From the NCBI RefSeq assembly GCF_030848805.1, contig NC_092364.1, positions 5,394,001 through 5,458,000 on the forward strand: a stretch of DNA of 64,000 bases, given 5' to 3'. The notes under the pieces are model-generated. The model was not told the DNA's origin and made no database searches. It saw nothing but the letters and a program-made list of their open reading frames with translations. The position numbers and the translations under genes were made by a program. Positions within the stretch are counted from its first letter, which is position 1, and each line of letters starts with the position of its first letter. This document shows, piece after piece, positions 12,662-27,900 of this stretch. This DNA comes from Temnothorax longispinosus (Eukaryota; Arthropoda; Insecta; Hymenoptera; Formicidae).

Positions 12662-12968
12662 AAGGTGTGGTGCCGAACGGACCAATCCGACCGGTTCGTT
12701 TGTCCTCCAGCCTCCGTCGAGCATTTTGATTATTAGCGCGCTGACGCGATTGAGGCTCAGTGACGGAGAACCAGCTGCACCAGAATCGTCGATCGTATCG
12801 ATAGTGCATCAGCTGTATGAGGGCCGTCGATAGTGAACATTGATATCTGAGAGTCGAGCGGCAACGTAAACGTTCCCTTGGAGATACATACACGTGCGTC
12901 CGCTGGTTGTCTACCGCGGCGAAAATCAGCAGATAAAACTTCCGAGAGGCTTCTTCGCGAGCGACAAG

Positions 12969-13113
12969 ATGTCCGTGCCCAGTTTCCGAACTGAATGTTG
13001 GAACGTTTGCGCCTCCGATATCGCACGGAAAACGCACAATCCTATAAGGTCGATTGTGGAGAATATCGTTGTCGAACCGAATCCTAGCAAGCCGATGATT
13101 GCGCTGTCCATTG
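12969..13113 (+). CDS. TAT: TAT exon 1
   Basis: Encodes residues 1-48 and the first base of codon 49, from MSVPSFRTECWNVCASDIAR to KPMIALSI. The start context is GACAAGATGT. The donor is GTGAGT. A 177-codon open frame on the opposite strand (12645-13178) is an overlap artefact. Confidence 0.93.
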
Positions 13114-16100
13114 GTGAGTTTATTCCACATGTATAAGAATCGTGTTATCGTGGATCCAGTGTTGAAAAGAGTAAACATTGAAGAGTAAAAGGGAAAAAGC
13201 GATCAATGTTCATCCGGAGTAATTTCGAGAAAAATGCAATTTTAGGTTTCAAGATATCAAATATCTTAGGAAGCTATTAAATAAAAAGTATTGACAGTGA
13301 ATATCGGAATGCATAATGTTTATTTAGTGTTTATATTGTATGTTGGACTCTGATAGTTCTTCCCCACAAGCGCGTGGACTGTAATCATTTTTCTCCAGCA
13401 TTGCACGGTATACATCTTTCCAATGAATTATAACTGTTCTTGATCAAAACATAATTATGAATTAGAATTATGAAAGTTCTTTGAAAATGCGAGATAGCAC
13501 GACCAGATCAATTTTGACAAAGAGTGGACTTTGATCCTGTCTTGCCCCTGTACCCTTCACTTACTCTTCTCTATAAAAAGAAACTTTTTGTTCTTAAAGG
13601 CAAGGATAATCGAGCGAAGAAGTATAGATGTGGTAAAGTAAAATTGGACTTGTATTATACCCAGTTGATGATTTTTTTCATCAAATGGAACGACAAGTAA
13701 GCGAGTATTTTTGATTTTTTCCTAAATCAGAATTAAAAAAAAATTAAACTGCAACTAAATAGTGTAAAATGAAAAACTTGATAATCAATTATGCTATAAA
13801 CTTGTTACATCTATGTGTGGCTAAATAGATTTTTAAGTAATTTTATGGCAAATCTTTATTCAAATATTTTCTTAAGATACATGTCTTGTTCTAAAATCTA
13901 TATAAATTAAAAAACACAATATTTCTTAATTTATTATATCTAAGCGAGATATGTGTTAATATGCTTCATATATTAAAAGATACAAGTGGGATTTTTATAT
14001 TATGTTCAAAATAATTTAAAAAATTATTCTGTCTATAAATCAATAATTAAGTGAAAAGGAGGCATAACAAAGTTACGTTATTGTCTTAATCTTTAATTAG
14101 GTCAAAATTGACAATTTGACAGACATTTCGGCCTGACATTAGGCCGTCTTCAGTGTAAATTAAGCAAATTATATATATCAAAGTATCCTAATAAACTTTA
14201 GAGCCGCAGTAAACTCATTAGTTTTTTTTATCGCAATATAAAATAATTTATGAATTCTGTTTATTTTACACATTTTGAGTTTTATAATTTTATATCACAA
14301 AAACTAATTTTTTAATTATAATATATATAATATACACTCATCTCTCGATTTGCGCGGTACTTTTTATTGCAGTTTCTTTTACACGATATTTTTTATACGA
14401 GGTCAGAAAATATATCTTCCTATAATATTTAATGAAATTATATGATACATAAGAAAAGCCAAAAGTTCTTATTTGATTAGGTTCTTATTTGATTAGGTTT
14501 ATTATATTATTCTTAACTTTTTTGGTTGATTTGTGGAGCACATCAAGCTTATCCGCGTGATATTAAATTTACTTTTTCTTATATTTTTCGTGCAAATAGA
14601 GCAAAATAAATATGAAATAAATATTTTACAACATACGAGCTTCTCTTACGTATTTTTTTTGTACTGGCAGACTTTATTACACAATTTTAACCGCGTGAAA
14701 AAAATGTGGAACAAATTTATGACTACACGTGTAACCATGAGATACTAGTATAATTTATTATAATTTAAGGACAAAATATTTACATTTACATTACAGTTAA
14801 AGGTACTTAACTATCACATATATTTAGTTTCAAAGCATTTTTATCACAAATTGCTTCTTTGATAGTGAAATGCACGTAATGATAATGTCCGTCTCAGTTC
14901 GTACATCATAAAGTATATATATAATCAAAAAAGGTAAAAAAAGGCGCCAAGTACACGCAATGTATTTTGTAAATTCAAAAATTCAACTTAAGTGGTAGCT
15001 TTATTTCTCCTTCACAAAATTATGTTACTTAACTCAACTCAAGTGAGTGCCAAGTTTTTTTACAAGAAAAATTTATTTATTTTATTTTAATTAAATATTT
15101 TTATTTTGTACCGTTACTTCTTTAATTCTTTATGATTAAAATGATTCTTTGTAATATTAAAAATTTATTCAGGAGAATTAAGAAGCTATTACCACTTGGG
15201 TTGGAATAGGAAGACCTTTGAATAGGAACACAAAGATACCACTTGGGTTTTATTTTTTAAAAGTAGTTGCACGACAATTATTTTTCAAAGCAATATACAT
15301 ATTCTTTTTGCAATTGGCGCAATTTAATTTAAAGATTTCACATCTTTTTTTGAAATACATGTCACTTGAGTTGAGTTAGGTAACATAATTTTGTGAAGAA
15401 GAAATAAAGCTATCACTTAGGTTGGATTTTTGAATTTACAAAATACATTGCGTGTACTTGGCGTCTTTTTTTTACCTTTTTTAAAAAGGTAATTTTGTAC
15501 TGATATCACGGATTTTGTAGTGTTAAGCAGAGATCGGCAAAAAATTTTCATTTTTTATTTTTTAATTATTCACGAAATTAGAAATAATAAATAAAATTTT
15601 TATTGAATTAGTAAATTAGTAATTAGTCACAAAAAATTACTATTTACATAAAAATTAATAATATTTAAATAAAAGTGAATTATAAATTACTTAAAGAATT
15701 GGTAATTTGTCAGAGAAAAATTTCTAGTTCGTGAAAGTTAGTATTTAGGTGAAAATAAATTAATTTCTTTTGCAAATTGGTAATTAGTAGAAATAAATTC
15801 TTTATTATTAAAATAATTAATAGTTTGGTTAAAAAATGAATTACTATTTATTTAAAGATTAATAATTAATGGAAAATAATTATTAATTTTTTCAATAATA
15901 AATAGACTAAATAGAATATTCGTAGTAGACTATGTTTTTTCCCCGAATAGTAATATTTACCCCCAAAAAATTTTTTTTTAAAAAAGAGATTTTTTTTAGA
16001 TAATTTTGTATGAGGGCCCCTTTTTTATTTATTTTTATTTTTATTTTTATTTTCTCATATTAATTTATTCTTCATCGACACCATCCCTGAAAATTAGACA

Positions 16101-19100
16101 AATTTTGGCACCGGTTTCCAGAAAATCAGTCCATTAATGAGTGAGTAGTTCGCAGTCAGACAGACATACAGACAAACATTAGAAAAATTTTGGAACCGGT
16201 TTTCCATAAAACCGATCTAAGTTAGAGTATCATGAGATAGTATACCAAATTTGGTTGTTCTAATTCGAAAACTGTAGATTTGCATAGCGGACAAACATAC
16301 ATACAAACATTCATTTTTACATATATATATAGAGATTATTACTGTCGTAGAAAATGCAACGAGCGATAATGAACGTCGAAACGTGAGGGAGCCTTGAATT
16401 AGACGTACCGTCGAACTTCGGCGCACGTACTCGTGGGTATAAGCCGTATAGGAATGATGATTTTATTCCGTCCCCTCTTCCCGCCGTGAGATTAGATCAC
16501 GTGGCGCTTTAGATAAGAAAAAATAAACGGCGACTTAAATAATATCTATATTTTACGATTATTCTTTTTGCTTGGCGTAGAGCGAGACACAAGCAAGATC
16601 TGGATGTCGATGAGCGAGATTTCTCTCTCTTGATCCGGACTTTGAAATTGGCGGGACTTTTACTCGAAAACGAGATGTCGGAATCTGTGTTTATTTCGTA
16701 TAGAGCGCCGTTCTAACGAGAGCCACGAAATATCGTCGATCGTGTCGAAAAAGAGAGGATTACTTCGACCAAAATCTGATCGACTAATGTTCATTTCTAT
16801 CAATGGAAATTAATTTTAATCTCAGTTCAACTTAATTTTTATCTTTTTCTAGTTCTAATACTTAGAAAAAATTAAATTTCTAATTCCAGTTCTAAGCAAT
16901 GATTGATAATATTATCATATGCAATATGTATCGATTTACACAGTAAAATATCGTGTGTAGATAGCGGTCCATATATTAAAATTTTCTTGTGTTACCAAAA
17001 TTTGATTATTATTTCAATGTAAAATTCACATACAACTATGTTATTATTTTCTTAACATTTTCGTGCGTTACATTTATGTCAACGTGATAACTTAACACTT
17101 TATGTATGTCATTTAGAAATTAAATATTATTTTGAGTTCTTTTAACACAATTTTTTAAAAATCAACACGTCTTAAAGTTATTTTAACACATAAACAAAAG
17201 TTAAAGAGTAAATTTTCAAATAATCGTATAAACTTTGACATACAAAATAATTAAATTTACTAAAATAAAATGTTTCTATTATACACAATTCAAGTAAAAT
17301 AATTAATATCATGTGTTAATATAACTTGAAAAATAAAGTCAAAAGAATAAATATAAATGTAAAGTATAGTGTTAATTAATAACATTTCTAATTTGTTAAC
17401 AAGTAACACACAATTAATGAGTCATTTTAACAATTTAGAGTGGACTTTTTGGGACATGTAAAAAATGTTAAAATTACGTTTTATTTTTTACTGTGTATGT
17501 ATCTCTGAAATGCACGTTATGCGATGCATTAATATGTATTACTTAATAAATATGTAGCACACACACACCAGAGTGTCCGCATGGGGAAGGAACGTGCGAG
17601 TATATAATGTAATAGCCGCGTTGCAGTATGGTTTGAATTTAATTTCCTGTGACTACGTACACATTGCGCTGAAGATGACCACAAAAAATGGTCGAAACGT
17701 TCGCGAATCTTTTATGTATTGACGATTAAGAAATATATACAACTTGCGCCCTATTTACCGCGCCGGCTCATTGCCTCTTACCCTTGAAGAATTGATTTAA
17801 TCACGAGAGCCTTATAAGTTTAATTTAATTAATAAATATGCACAAATATAAGATGGCAATATTTTGCAAAAGTAACGATCCATGCTTCTGTTCGCATTAT
17901 ACATATATGTACAAGTGCTTATATAAAAATGAGATTCATAATAAATATATAATAAATTATACAGCTACTGACATTCATTAATGTGCAAAAAAAAAACAAG
18001 ATAGAATAAGTTTTGTTATAAAATAATAATCGAGACGTAAGAGTGTGATGATTACTGGCTACTTCTTTACGCAAAAAATTTTTAATACGCCGATAAGTGA
18101 CTATTCTGTTCTTGTCCAAGCGCGGCGGCTGTGCGCAAGGGAGATGGCCGCGCTTTGTCAATCTCCGCCGACGGACAACACGCGACTCTGACGCGATTAG
18201 ACCAGACGCGATTTCGAAAGAAAAAAAAGGTTCGAAGTACTCCGCGATATCCGATCGTCGGGACAAGACGCGGGCACCGATCTCGTCCGGAGCGCGATCC
18301 CCGAGATCCTGGTGGGCTCCTCGATTCCCTTCAAACAAGAACAGATAATAGCTGACCTATGAAGAATAATAAAGCATTCGGTACACGCTCGCTCGCATTA
18401 ATTTTTTATTTGAGTTTCTCTTTTTTAAGCTTTTCGCTCTTTCCTCTATATATAATTCAATTATTGCATGATTTTTAAGAATTTTCCTAGCAATACGCAT
18501 CTTTATTTGCATTATAATATTTAAAATTCGCCGTTGATTTTCTGGATTTAAACTTTTTTACGTCATAAGAGATGAAAGACAGAAAAGCACGAGATAGTCT
18601 ATCATGACGGTGTAATCAAGCAGTTATTAATTTTTTTTATACGGAACAAGGATGACGGGACCGACACGGTCGATTATTTTCCTTTGAAATAAAGGGAAGG
18701 ATTATACGTCGTGTTTTTTACTATAAAAGCGCGACACATGCGTTCAAGCGAAGTTATAATTTGCCTGTAAGTCGCCGATGTATGAGAATAGTTGCGATAA
18801 TTAAATGCAGCACTCAATACATAGCAGATTAAATTCATAAGACTGAAAAAATAAAATTATTAGTTCTATTCGCTTTACTTGCGGGACTTTGTGAAAAACA
18901 TTACGCAAATAGCGGGCCACCTACAAAGGCTCTGTGTACCCGGCTTTGCCGGTAAACGCGGGTAAATGCATACAGATTGCAAACTTTCGCTGTTCTCCGC
19001 GGATACGGTTAGATCCTCAATATGCATGATCTCCGGCGCTTGATGTGAAAAAAGTTGACGGATTGGTGAAAAATGGAAGGTCAAATATCCCACGCGAGGG

Positions 19101-21911
19101 AAATATGCTGGGAATATGAAAAAGCGCATTTTGTGAGCAACTCTAGAGAGCCCGCGTGGAAACTGAGTTGGAAATATCAAACTGCGTTCAATGCGACCTA
19201 TTTGTGCTTTAAAAAAACGCACGTAATTTTTCGTGCATTATCTTTAAAATGAGACAGTAAAATCCAATTTTACTGTCATACATACGACAATGTATTATCG
19301 CTGCATGAAATTTTAGTAGTATCTTTCTTAAATATTTGGAATCGATATTGTCTTAATGGAACTTTTTACGGGAGATAATGACAACAGGTTATCTTTTACA
19401 CGCTATCTTATCTTTATTATTCGTTCCTGTCGTTCACATAAATACAATAAATACTCACAATTAGTTCCAACGATTATCTTACGATTATCTTACTTGCCTA
19501 CATGTGTTCGGAAATGCACTGGCAATACTGGAAAATTTATACAGTATATGTGACGTGAACTATAGATTTTCAGTGCTGTCAGTACATTTCGGAGCGCGTC
19601 CTGACTCTGTCTAACTTTTAAAGTGATTGTATATATATATATATATATAACATATAATGTAGGACATAAATTGCTACATTTAGATTAATATTTATCGTGT
19701 ACTTCATTGTTACTTTTCTAAAAATCTGATTAAAAATGCGAGTTAAATTTGTTTCCAAGCTTTCCTCCGCTCCTCTCTTCTACGCAGAGTTCGCTCTGGG
19801 AAATATTGATACGCAAATACGCGGTGCAGGTTAGACAATATTTCGTTTGCCGACTCTCCGACGTATTTCTAGAGGAAACAACTTTTTCAAAGATTTACCA
19901 GATAACAGTTTCCAAAGCGGTGGAACAATTGCAATATATTTAACCCGACTGAATTTGTCGACACTAAATATCTTTAAAGAAAAAAATAATGCTATTTAAA
20001 ACACTGTTTTTTTCCACGTTAGAAAGTTCTAAACGGCGACGAACATTAAGAACATAATGTTTTTGCTGTAACCAGTTACATCTTCTCTAATATTATATGC
20101 AGAAATAATTTATAATAGTTTTAAAAATTGTTAACTTTAGTTAAAAATTTTGCACATCATCTTAATTTTGGTTTTAAGTTTGCTTTTCAGAGAAAATTGG
20201 TATTTAGTGATATAATATTTAATAAAATATTGAGAGAGCATGTTAAATTGGATAAATAAAAATATGTTCTTTAATCAGTAACTTTCTGAAAATCCTTCTT
20301 ACGAAAACCAACAGTAGGGATGGAAATGACATCCTGAGTCAAATACGTAAAAACTGAAGCACCAAGTATGTTTGTCCGCGAGAATTAATCGTATATTTTA
20401 CTTCCCCCTTCAGTCCAAACCTCCTTAATTCTTCAGAAAGTTTCTCAAACTTTTTCCGTACTGGGACACGCGATTTTAACTATATACATCGGGGTTTTAA
20501 AAGCGCGGTAAAAAGTTAAAAGGCGGTGGTAGTGACGCGTGAGTCCCCTTAACATTTGTAGAACACAAGTGGCGCGGAATGCGGATGTGTCAGAATGTAT
20601 ATCGGAAAAACGTCCTCAGCAAATTTTATAGTGGAATAGAATAGAACTGACATACGAGCACGCTAATCTAAATATATTTTCGATACAAATCCCGATCTGG
20701 ATGTGCCAGCGGCTGTGTACATTTTCGAGAGCTTCTTTTTATTTTATACATATATGCAATTCGAGGAAGATTATAGTGTCGAAAGTAGAATGGCAGTGAC
20801 ATGAGATTTTTCGTACTGCTCTTCACTTTTGTAGATTATAAAAGAAGAAGCGTAGTATAATGACAAAAAATCGTAACAATATTTCAAAATTTTGCACTTT
20901 TTTTTAAATAAAAGAGGTAGAAAATTCTCTAAAAATTTTTGACGGAAATAAAAGCTTTTTTTAGGGAGAAATTTTTTATATTGAAAGACAGAATGCTACA
21001 TGTGCATGTAGAGCATATAATCCCAGAATTTGCACTGCTTCTGAATCATGCGTAACTTAGTTTGTTCGTCAGCTTTAAAGTGCTCTCGTTTAAAAACTAT
21101 TCGAACGTAATTTTGCCACAGGAAAAAAATTTGTTTCTTCTAGCGCATGCATGGAATCGCACTATGCATTCCGCGTGTGCAAATTCTGGTATACGCTCTG
21201 TATATGTCTCGCGTGTTGTTTTCGGTAAAGTTTCGGTATATATATTTGACCGTGTTCTAAAAATATATTCTATATTCTATACAACTGTTTTATAAGTTTT
21301 ATAATATTAATTAGTGGTACATACGCTAAAGTCTTTGAATCATCAGGAAATTATTAATTACACAATCAAATAAAATAATAATATAAAATAAGAAATTTAC
21401 TTCGTATATTCTTCTTTTTTACTAAAAAGAGATATACATATTTTTCAAAAGTAATTCTATCGGAGAAAGATATTGCTACAGTAAAAAAAAAGCGTACATA
21501 GACTTTTATTAATTCTGTTTATATAAAGTTAATAATACAAAGGTAAATAATGTATAAAAGTTGTAATGAGATGGACTAATAAAACATTAATAAAATTAAT
21601 AAAAAGGTTAAAATACATCTATCCCTGAGAATAAATCTAATTAAACCATTTTATATCCTTTTCTGTTGTTTTTCTCTAAAAAATACCGAACAAATGCTTT
21701 GTATGTAGTACTTTTCTACATAATTAGAAGCGGTATATCCGCGTGAATTAATGGAAAGTAACAAAATTAATTAATGAAAAATTTCAAACACGATGCTGTT
21801 ATAAATATGTTATTAACTCACGCACTTAATAATTCACTGACAACGCAACGGATTCAGTGTGCGTGTACACTAATGTGTGCACTAATTGACATTTGCTATA
21901 ATAGGAATGTG

Positions 21912-21953
<42 letters not shown>

Positions 21954-24900
21954 CATGCAAATATATACATATATATTGCATGCAAGGATTGCTGCGTTTC
22001 GACGGCGTTAATATTGAAGTTAGTATTTTCTGATATATGTATATATCCTTTCCGACAATGGGAAAGTTGTAATTACAATAAATTTCATGGCATTCACGGA
22101 GCTCGGATTTTATTTCGTCGTCGCCGACGGTAACAGAAATTTCGCAACAAAGATTGACTATACGGTGGATAGCCTGAAGGAAACAATTTAATTAGTTTCA
22201 ATCCAGAATGCGAGCGGAGCGCGGCGGGTATTTTGTTGCACTTTGACAACGCGTCTGTAAATTAACGTTCTCTCCTACGGTTATCCTATAGTTTGAATCC
22301 AGTAATCAATTACAACGACATGACATATGTGTAATTAGGTGTTTACGCGAAACTGTAATAGCGCCGAGTGTTTGACGGAGAAGCAGATTTACGCGGCTTA
22401 CCGTATACTCGTAATTACGTGATGATCAATAAAGAAATACTCATGGGGGGAAGTTTATTCAAACTTTGAGATTCTACTGTGTGTTTTGTTTTAAGGCGAC
22501 CCCACAACTTTTGGCAATTTAAAGCCACCGAAGGAGGTGATCGAGGCCGTTCAAGAAAGCGTCGCATCGCAATTATACAATGGATATGCGCCGAGCACCG
22601 GTAATTTGTAATAAGATTTTTAAATATCAACTTAAATCGCCTTCTATATAAATCTTGTTTACTTCACCGGACATTTCGAAATATACAACAGAAATAACGT
22701 GAAATAAATTTGTTAATGGTCGACGTACAAATTTAATTTCGATATACTTTAATTATCGATCGTATTACCATTGCAATTTTCGAAGCGAGTACGATAAATA
22801 ATTTAAACAATACCGTAAATATAACTGTCGCAGTTATTCATTAGATTAATGTACATACATAATACGCGACACGCTTGTCTATCTTGTATGATAAATTTTC
22901 GAATTATTAATTATAATCAGATATTTTCACTGTATCTGAAGTAACGAGAAAAATTAATTTTTATCTTGTTTTAGGTTATCAGAAAGCGAGAGAAGCCGTA
23001 GCTGAGTACAGCTCGAATGAACTCGTGAAAGTTGATCCCAAGGTAGGATGAACACGTGCTTATATCGAATGTCGCTGGTAGATCGGCCAACATGTGTCGC
23101 AAGCAATTTGGAGTCATTGACATCTACGCTTCCTTGTCACGTGTTTAAATCGAGTTTTACTTATTCACCAACAATTTTGTTATTACTTATTCAACCGGAA
23201 TAGCGCGGAAAGTCAAATTTTGCGCGAGTTGTTTTAATATTAATAACAGTCGTAAATTCTTCCCAACCGCGAGAAGGAGGGCGATGTGGGTTTTATGAGA
23301 AAACGACTCCGACGTGGTCCATTGTATATTCCGAGCAGTGAACGTACAACTCTGAAGATAGTTAATTAACTTGATGTCGCGAATTTTCATGCCGTAAAAA
23401 TTGCAGATGGAAAAAGAAATATGTCGACGTTGTTAATAACATAATGACACAATAATATAATAACATAATATTAACGAACAAAGGAATTAGTCTTTTTTTT
23501 TTACAAAATGGTTTATAAAATTATCGAACAGTTATTAAATTACGTGGCAAAACTTGAATAGTAATAGCAAAATTAAAAGTTTACTGCATAAAAATATTAT
23601 TACTTTTCTTTAAAAACACTTTTAATCATATCTTTTCGTATTTAAATGCAATTATGCTCAGCACGTAAATGTCGTATTCAGTTTATTTGTCTGTAATAAA
23701 ATTCTTGCGATATATATACCATACCATAAGTAATCTATCAGCTTTTACTTCATTTAATCATGTAGATATATTTTCATATTTTTTTCTGCCAGAAATTCCC
23801 GCTGAAATTCTTTTATCACTGCATCAAGCAAATCTGTTAAAAAAATACGAAAGTATGGAAACGTAAAAAAATATTTTTTCTACCTTAAAAATATTCCTTT
23901 TTGTTTCCATTCCACATTTAATATGACGAGAATAAAGGTAAAACACACGGAAATAAAATATTTCGTGTCTCTATATTTGCCATAGGACGTAATCCTGTGT
24001 AGTGGATGTTCTTGCGCACTCGACTTGTGCATTACGGCTTTAGCTCGAGAAGGCCAAAACATCCTAATTCCACGTCCCGGTTTTTCCATCTATCGAACGC
24101 TGGCGGAGGGCCTTGGTATTACGGTTAAAACGTATAATTTACGTGTGAGTATTTTTTTCAAAAAAGGAAATCAAAGTGATTTCTTCACGTTTTGCTGGAT
24201 TTTGCTAGGTGTATGCACAACTTAAAATTCTAGCAATTATTCCCGCGATGAAAAATCATGCAAATATAGATCAAAATTTTCCTTTGAATATTTCGAGCAT
24301 ACATAAGATTATTTCGAGAAAAGAGCATGTCGAAGCCAAATAACCAGAGATTTTTAACCTTTTTTTTTTTTACAGAAACATATAAAAATGAGTTATGAAT
24401 TGTTTTCTAAAACGCGGGGACTTCTTTTTAAAACATTATACTGTTCCACGCGCGTATTTCAATTAATACTAATTTCTGAAATATTAAATCGATTAATACT
24501 TCTTAATTTATTTGTTTAATATGCGTGCGTTTGTGAACGAATAGTGTAATAGGCATCAGCTTTATATTCCCGTGATAATGTGAAAAATATTAATCTATAT
24601 CGCAGCGCATTTTGTAATAATCGCGCTTGTAAAAGAGAAGGTAGTTCTGTACGCGCTACCGTGTTGCATCGCCATTAATAAGAAACGTGCATAACAGCGT
24701 CTGCTATATTTCTTAAGTTACGCGTTATTACAAAACGCACTTCAAGCGGTACAGACGGGCTTAGTAAGCAGCTTTATATGCAAAAATATACCATTTCGTT
24801 GGTATCTTTAAATTTATTAACCACCCAGGGCGTGAATGCATTCATTTAACGAAAAACAATGAGGGTGCATAATGTCCCGTTTATTTAGTGTGCGCGAGGG

Positions 24901-27900
24901 TAGAATGGCCAGAATCTTTCAGCGCAGCAATGTCAATTATACACGTATAATACTCTCTTTTAGATATATATGCCAGAAAATATAATTATTACAGTTCTAC
25001 TCTCTCAAAATATGCAATTAAGCGAGAAAGTTTTATTCAACTTTATACATTAATGTAAAACGATAGAAAGATCAATTTGTAAATATTTTTCGCATTCTAT
25101 AATTCTTAAGCAATAAATAAATTTGGAAAAAAACGACTATCTCAATAAGTTAATCAAAATAATATTTTGTTGCAAACATATTATAGTGTTATTAAATTCT
25201 TACATTGTGTAATAGCACAGAAATATTTAGTTTACACATTTAGCGTATATAAAACATAAATTTACATTCCTGGTTTAAACATTTCTATTTTTATTTAGTC
25301 AAAATAATTTTCTCACATAATAGACAGTTTTTAGCTTGTAAAAAATATTTGATTCTCAATATTAACTAATTTTGTAACTTAACTCATGTAATTACGTTAA
25401 TTTTAAATTATCCGCAAAGATTTTCCGTTTTTATTTGCAAAGGATTTATAATAGTTTACTTTAAGCCAATTGGTGCCGTCATTGCATAATGACTTTAAAC
25501 GGCACGAAATCATATTTAAATCGCCCTTCGCTATTTACACGATAAATCAGTGCTTTCGCTCGGAGATTTTCAAACCGAAGTGCTAATGAGGTAGTTTCCT
25601 CTCTTTTCAGCTTCGCTCGGCGGCAAGTTTTAACGTCTCACTCTCCTCTTTGCGCGTCGTTGCGAACTATTTTATGTTCTGGAAGTAATTACAACCACAA
25701 TGCAGTAGCTTTAATTGTGTATAAGGCGGAATGTGCCAGGAATTTGTACATCCCTGGCGCATTGCTCATATTATACATCAGTCATGCAATCGCATAAATA
25801 CTATGTATTTGTCTATGTCTCTATAAACATTAAACTTCGTAAAATCCTTTAAATGTTCTGCTTTTATTGCTACATACCTTTATTATTCTTTATTCTAATA
25901 TTTTTCTCTTTATCATTTTTATTCAAAAATATTTTTTTAAAATTATGTTACAGTTAATAATTAACATTTATTTAGAAGTTTTGAATAAAAATGTATCATG
26001 TACCAAAACTACTTCGGCATTGCTTTATTCTCGCTATATAATTTTATAGAAAAATGCTGACGTATAATAGATGGAAAATTATTTAAACGTTATAATAGGG
26101 GTATTCAAATAAGTTAAAGTTTAACGGTTTGACAGGTTATGTCGGGTTAAAGTCGAGTAAAAAGTTAATTAATTAACTTTGGGCGTGCTACTCTTTAAGG
26201 TTATGCAAAATACATAAGTGACTCATTAACCTATCACATTAATCTTTGGGTTAAAAGTGTAAAAATTAACTTTTTACCTGACTTTAACCCGACATAACCT
26301 GTCAAACCGTTAAATTCTAACTTATTTGAATACCCCTAATGCTTTTAATTGCCAAGTAATTATAGAGTAAAGAAGTTTCATTATGAGCCCATTTAGTAAA
26401 TTTATATTTACAAACAATTGGAAAACAATTTAGGAAACACACAACCATTACAAAAATTATATACCAATTATACTAATAATTACACCAAATATTAGGCAAT
26501 TAAACAGAGTTAACCCAGTGAAATCACAATTATGAAATTTAGTTAAAAATTAGGTATAAATAAATCTATTTATTTGATAATACCGTAACGCACGTACGTA
26601 CGTGTTATTATATTATTTTATTGTTATAAAGCGTATACCCATTACAACTTTTTAATCACAAATATTTTGAAAAGGCTTATTAATTTTTCCTTACTTAAAT
26701 TTTTTTCATGATATTTTAATTTACTATTAAATATTTTTATAGCCAAACTTTCAAACTAAATTTTTTTTTTTAAAGAACATTTATATGGATTTTATAAGAC
26801 TTTCCGTTACAAAATTAATATAAATGTTTCGCTAAAAATGTGGAAATATCTTTGCCATGTTAAAATTTTGTCCACGAAGAACCCAGAATCGTTGGAGAAC
26901 TTATAATCGTAAGAGAGCGCGATGGTTTGAGTCACCTTGTACACAATATCACGCGGCATAGAGGGGAAGGACAGAGGAGAGATGAAGACTCGGGAGGGCT
27001 TCTCGCGAATGCATCCCATTAATATTAATCGTTTCTAGCCGGAGCTCGGCTGGGAGATCGATCTGGACGACCTGAAGGAGCAAATCGACGAGTCGACGGC
27101 GGCGATTGTTATAAACAATCCGTCGAATCCGTGCGGCTCCGTGTTCAGCCGCGACCATATACTTGACATTCTCGATATCGCCGCTCGTTACTACGTACCC
27201 ATTATAGCCGATGAGATTTACGAGCACATGGTACGTGTCCGAATATTACGCTTACCTACCGCCCAAGTGACAAATCGTTTCATTTGCGGAACAAATAAAC
27301 CATGCACCGCGGCGTTTTGTTCGAAAGGGGTGTGAAATTAATTCAGAACGGATATGCACGGTGTCCCGAATCCGGAAGAGGCGCGTTGCACTTCGTTACC
27401 GTGTCAAGAAGAATATTTTTTGTTTGTAACATGTATAAAGAATATTTAGTTAATTTTATAGCGATAAAATATTTAATGTAGTAAAAAAAAAGAAGTGTAA
27501 CTGTATAAAGAAATAAATTATATTAATTTTGCGTTTTTAACGTCGTTTTTTAATTAATATTATCTTTGAGAGAATTTTATTTTTATGTAAGAATTACATA
27601 ATAAGAGATATATAAAATATATTATGTGTAAAAAAATTTATCACGTAAATTTTTATAACTTTAATCATAAAAATATTATATACAATATAATTATAATATA
27701 TAAAGATAGTATATACCAAATAGGTATATTTAAAAAAATTCGATAAGACGAAGTAATGTCTGACTGTTACGATTTTGGATTATTTTGTGTCACATGCCTT
27801 TGCACGCAGGCGAAACATACGTGCCTATTATACGCAAATACATTTTTCACCTCACCGCTCTGTTTTCAGGTATTTCCAGGACGGACTTTCCACTCGTTAG

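Larger units (their letters stand above)
13114..22495 (+). other. TAT intron 1 (9.4 kb), repeat-rich
   Basis: By far the longest intron of the gene. It holds a hairpin motif (14122-14153), a 556-bp foldback element (14927-15482), a retroelement-like tail (about 15950-16335), two inverted-repeat elements (16787 and 16939), a second hairpin motif (17669-17700) and TA microsatellites near 19631 and 21913. No alternative coding exon was recognised. The segment 18100-18350 is GC-rich with open frames on both strands that I cannot assign. Confidence 0.8.

Noticed and set aside
12645..13178. 177-codon open frame on the - strand over TAT exon 1
   Set aside because: It lies antisense to a confidently spliced TAT exon and the promoter region, and its translation resembles nothing known.
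17669..17700. A functional hammerhead ribozyme
   Set aside because: The core-like CTGAAGA and GAAA are present, but an extra unpaired base separates CTGAAGA from the stem in all copies and no cleavage-site stem was identified, so function is not claimed.
25728..25766. Hairpin resembling a small pre-miRNA in TAT intron 4
   Set aside because: The stem is only about 12 matched pairs of 16 with an 11-nt loop, too short for a typical precursor.
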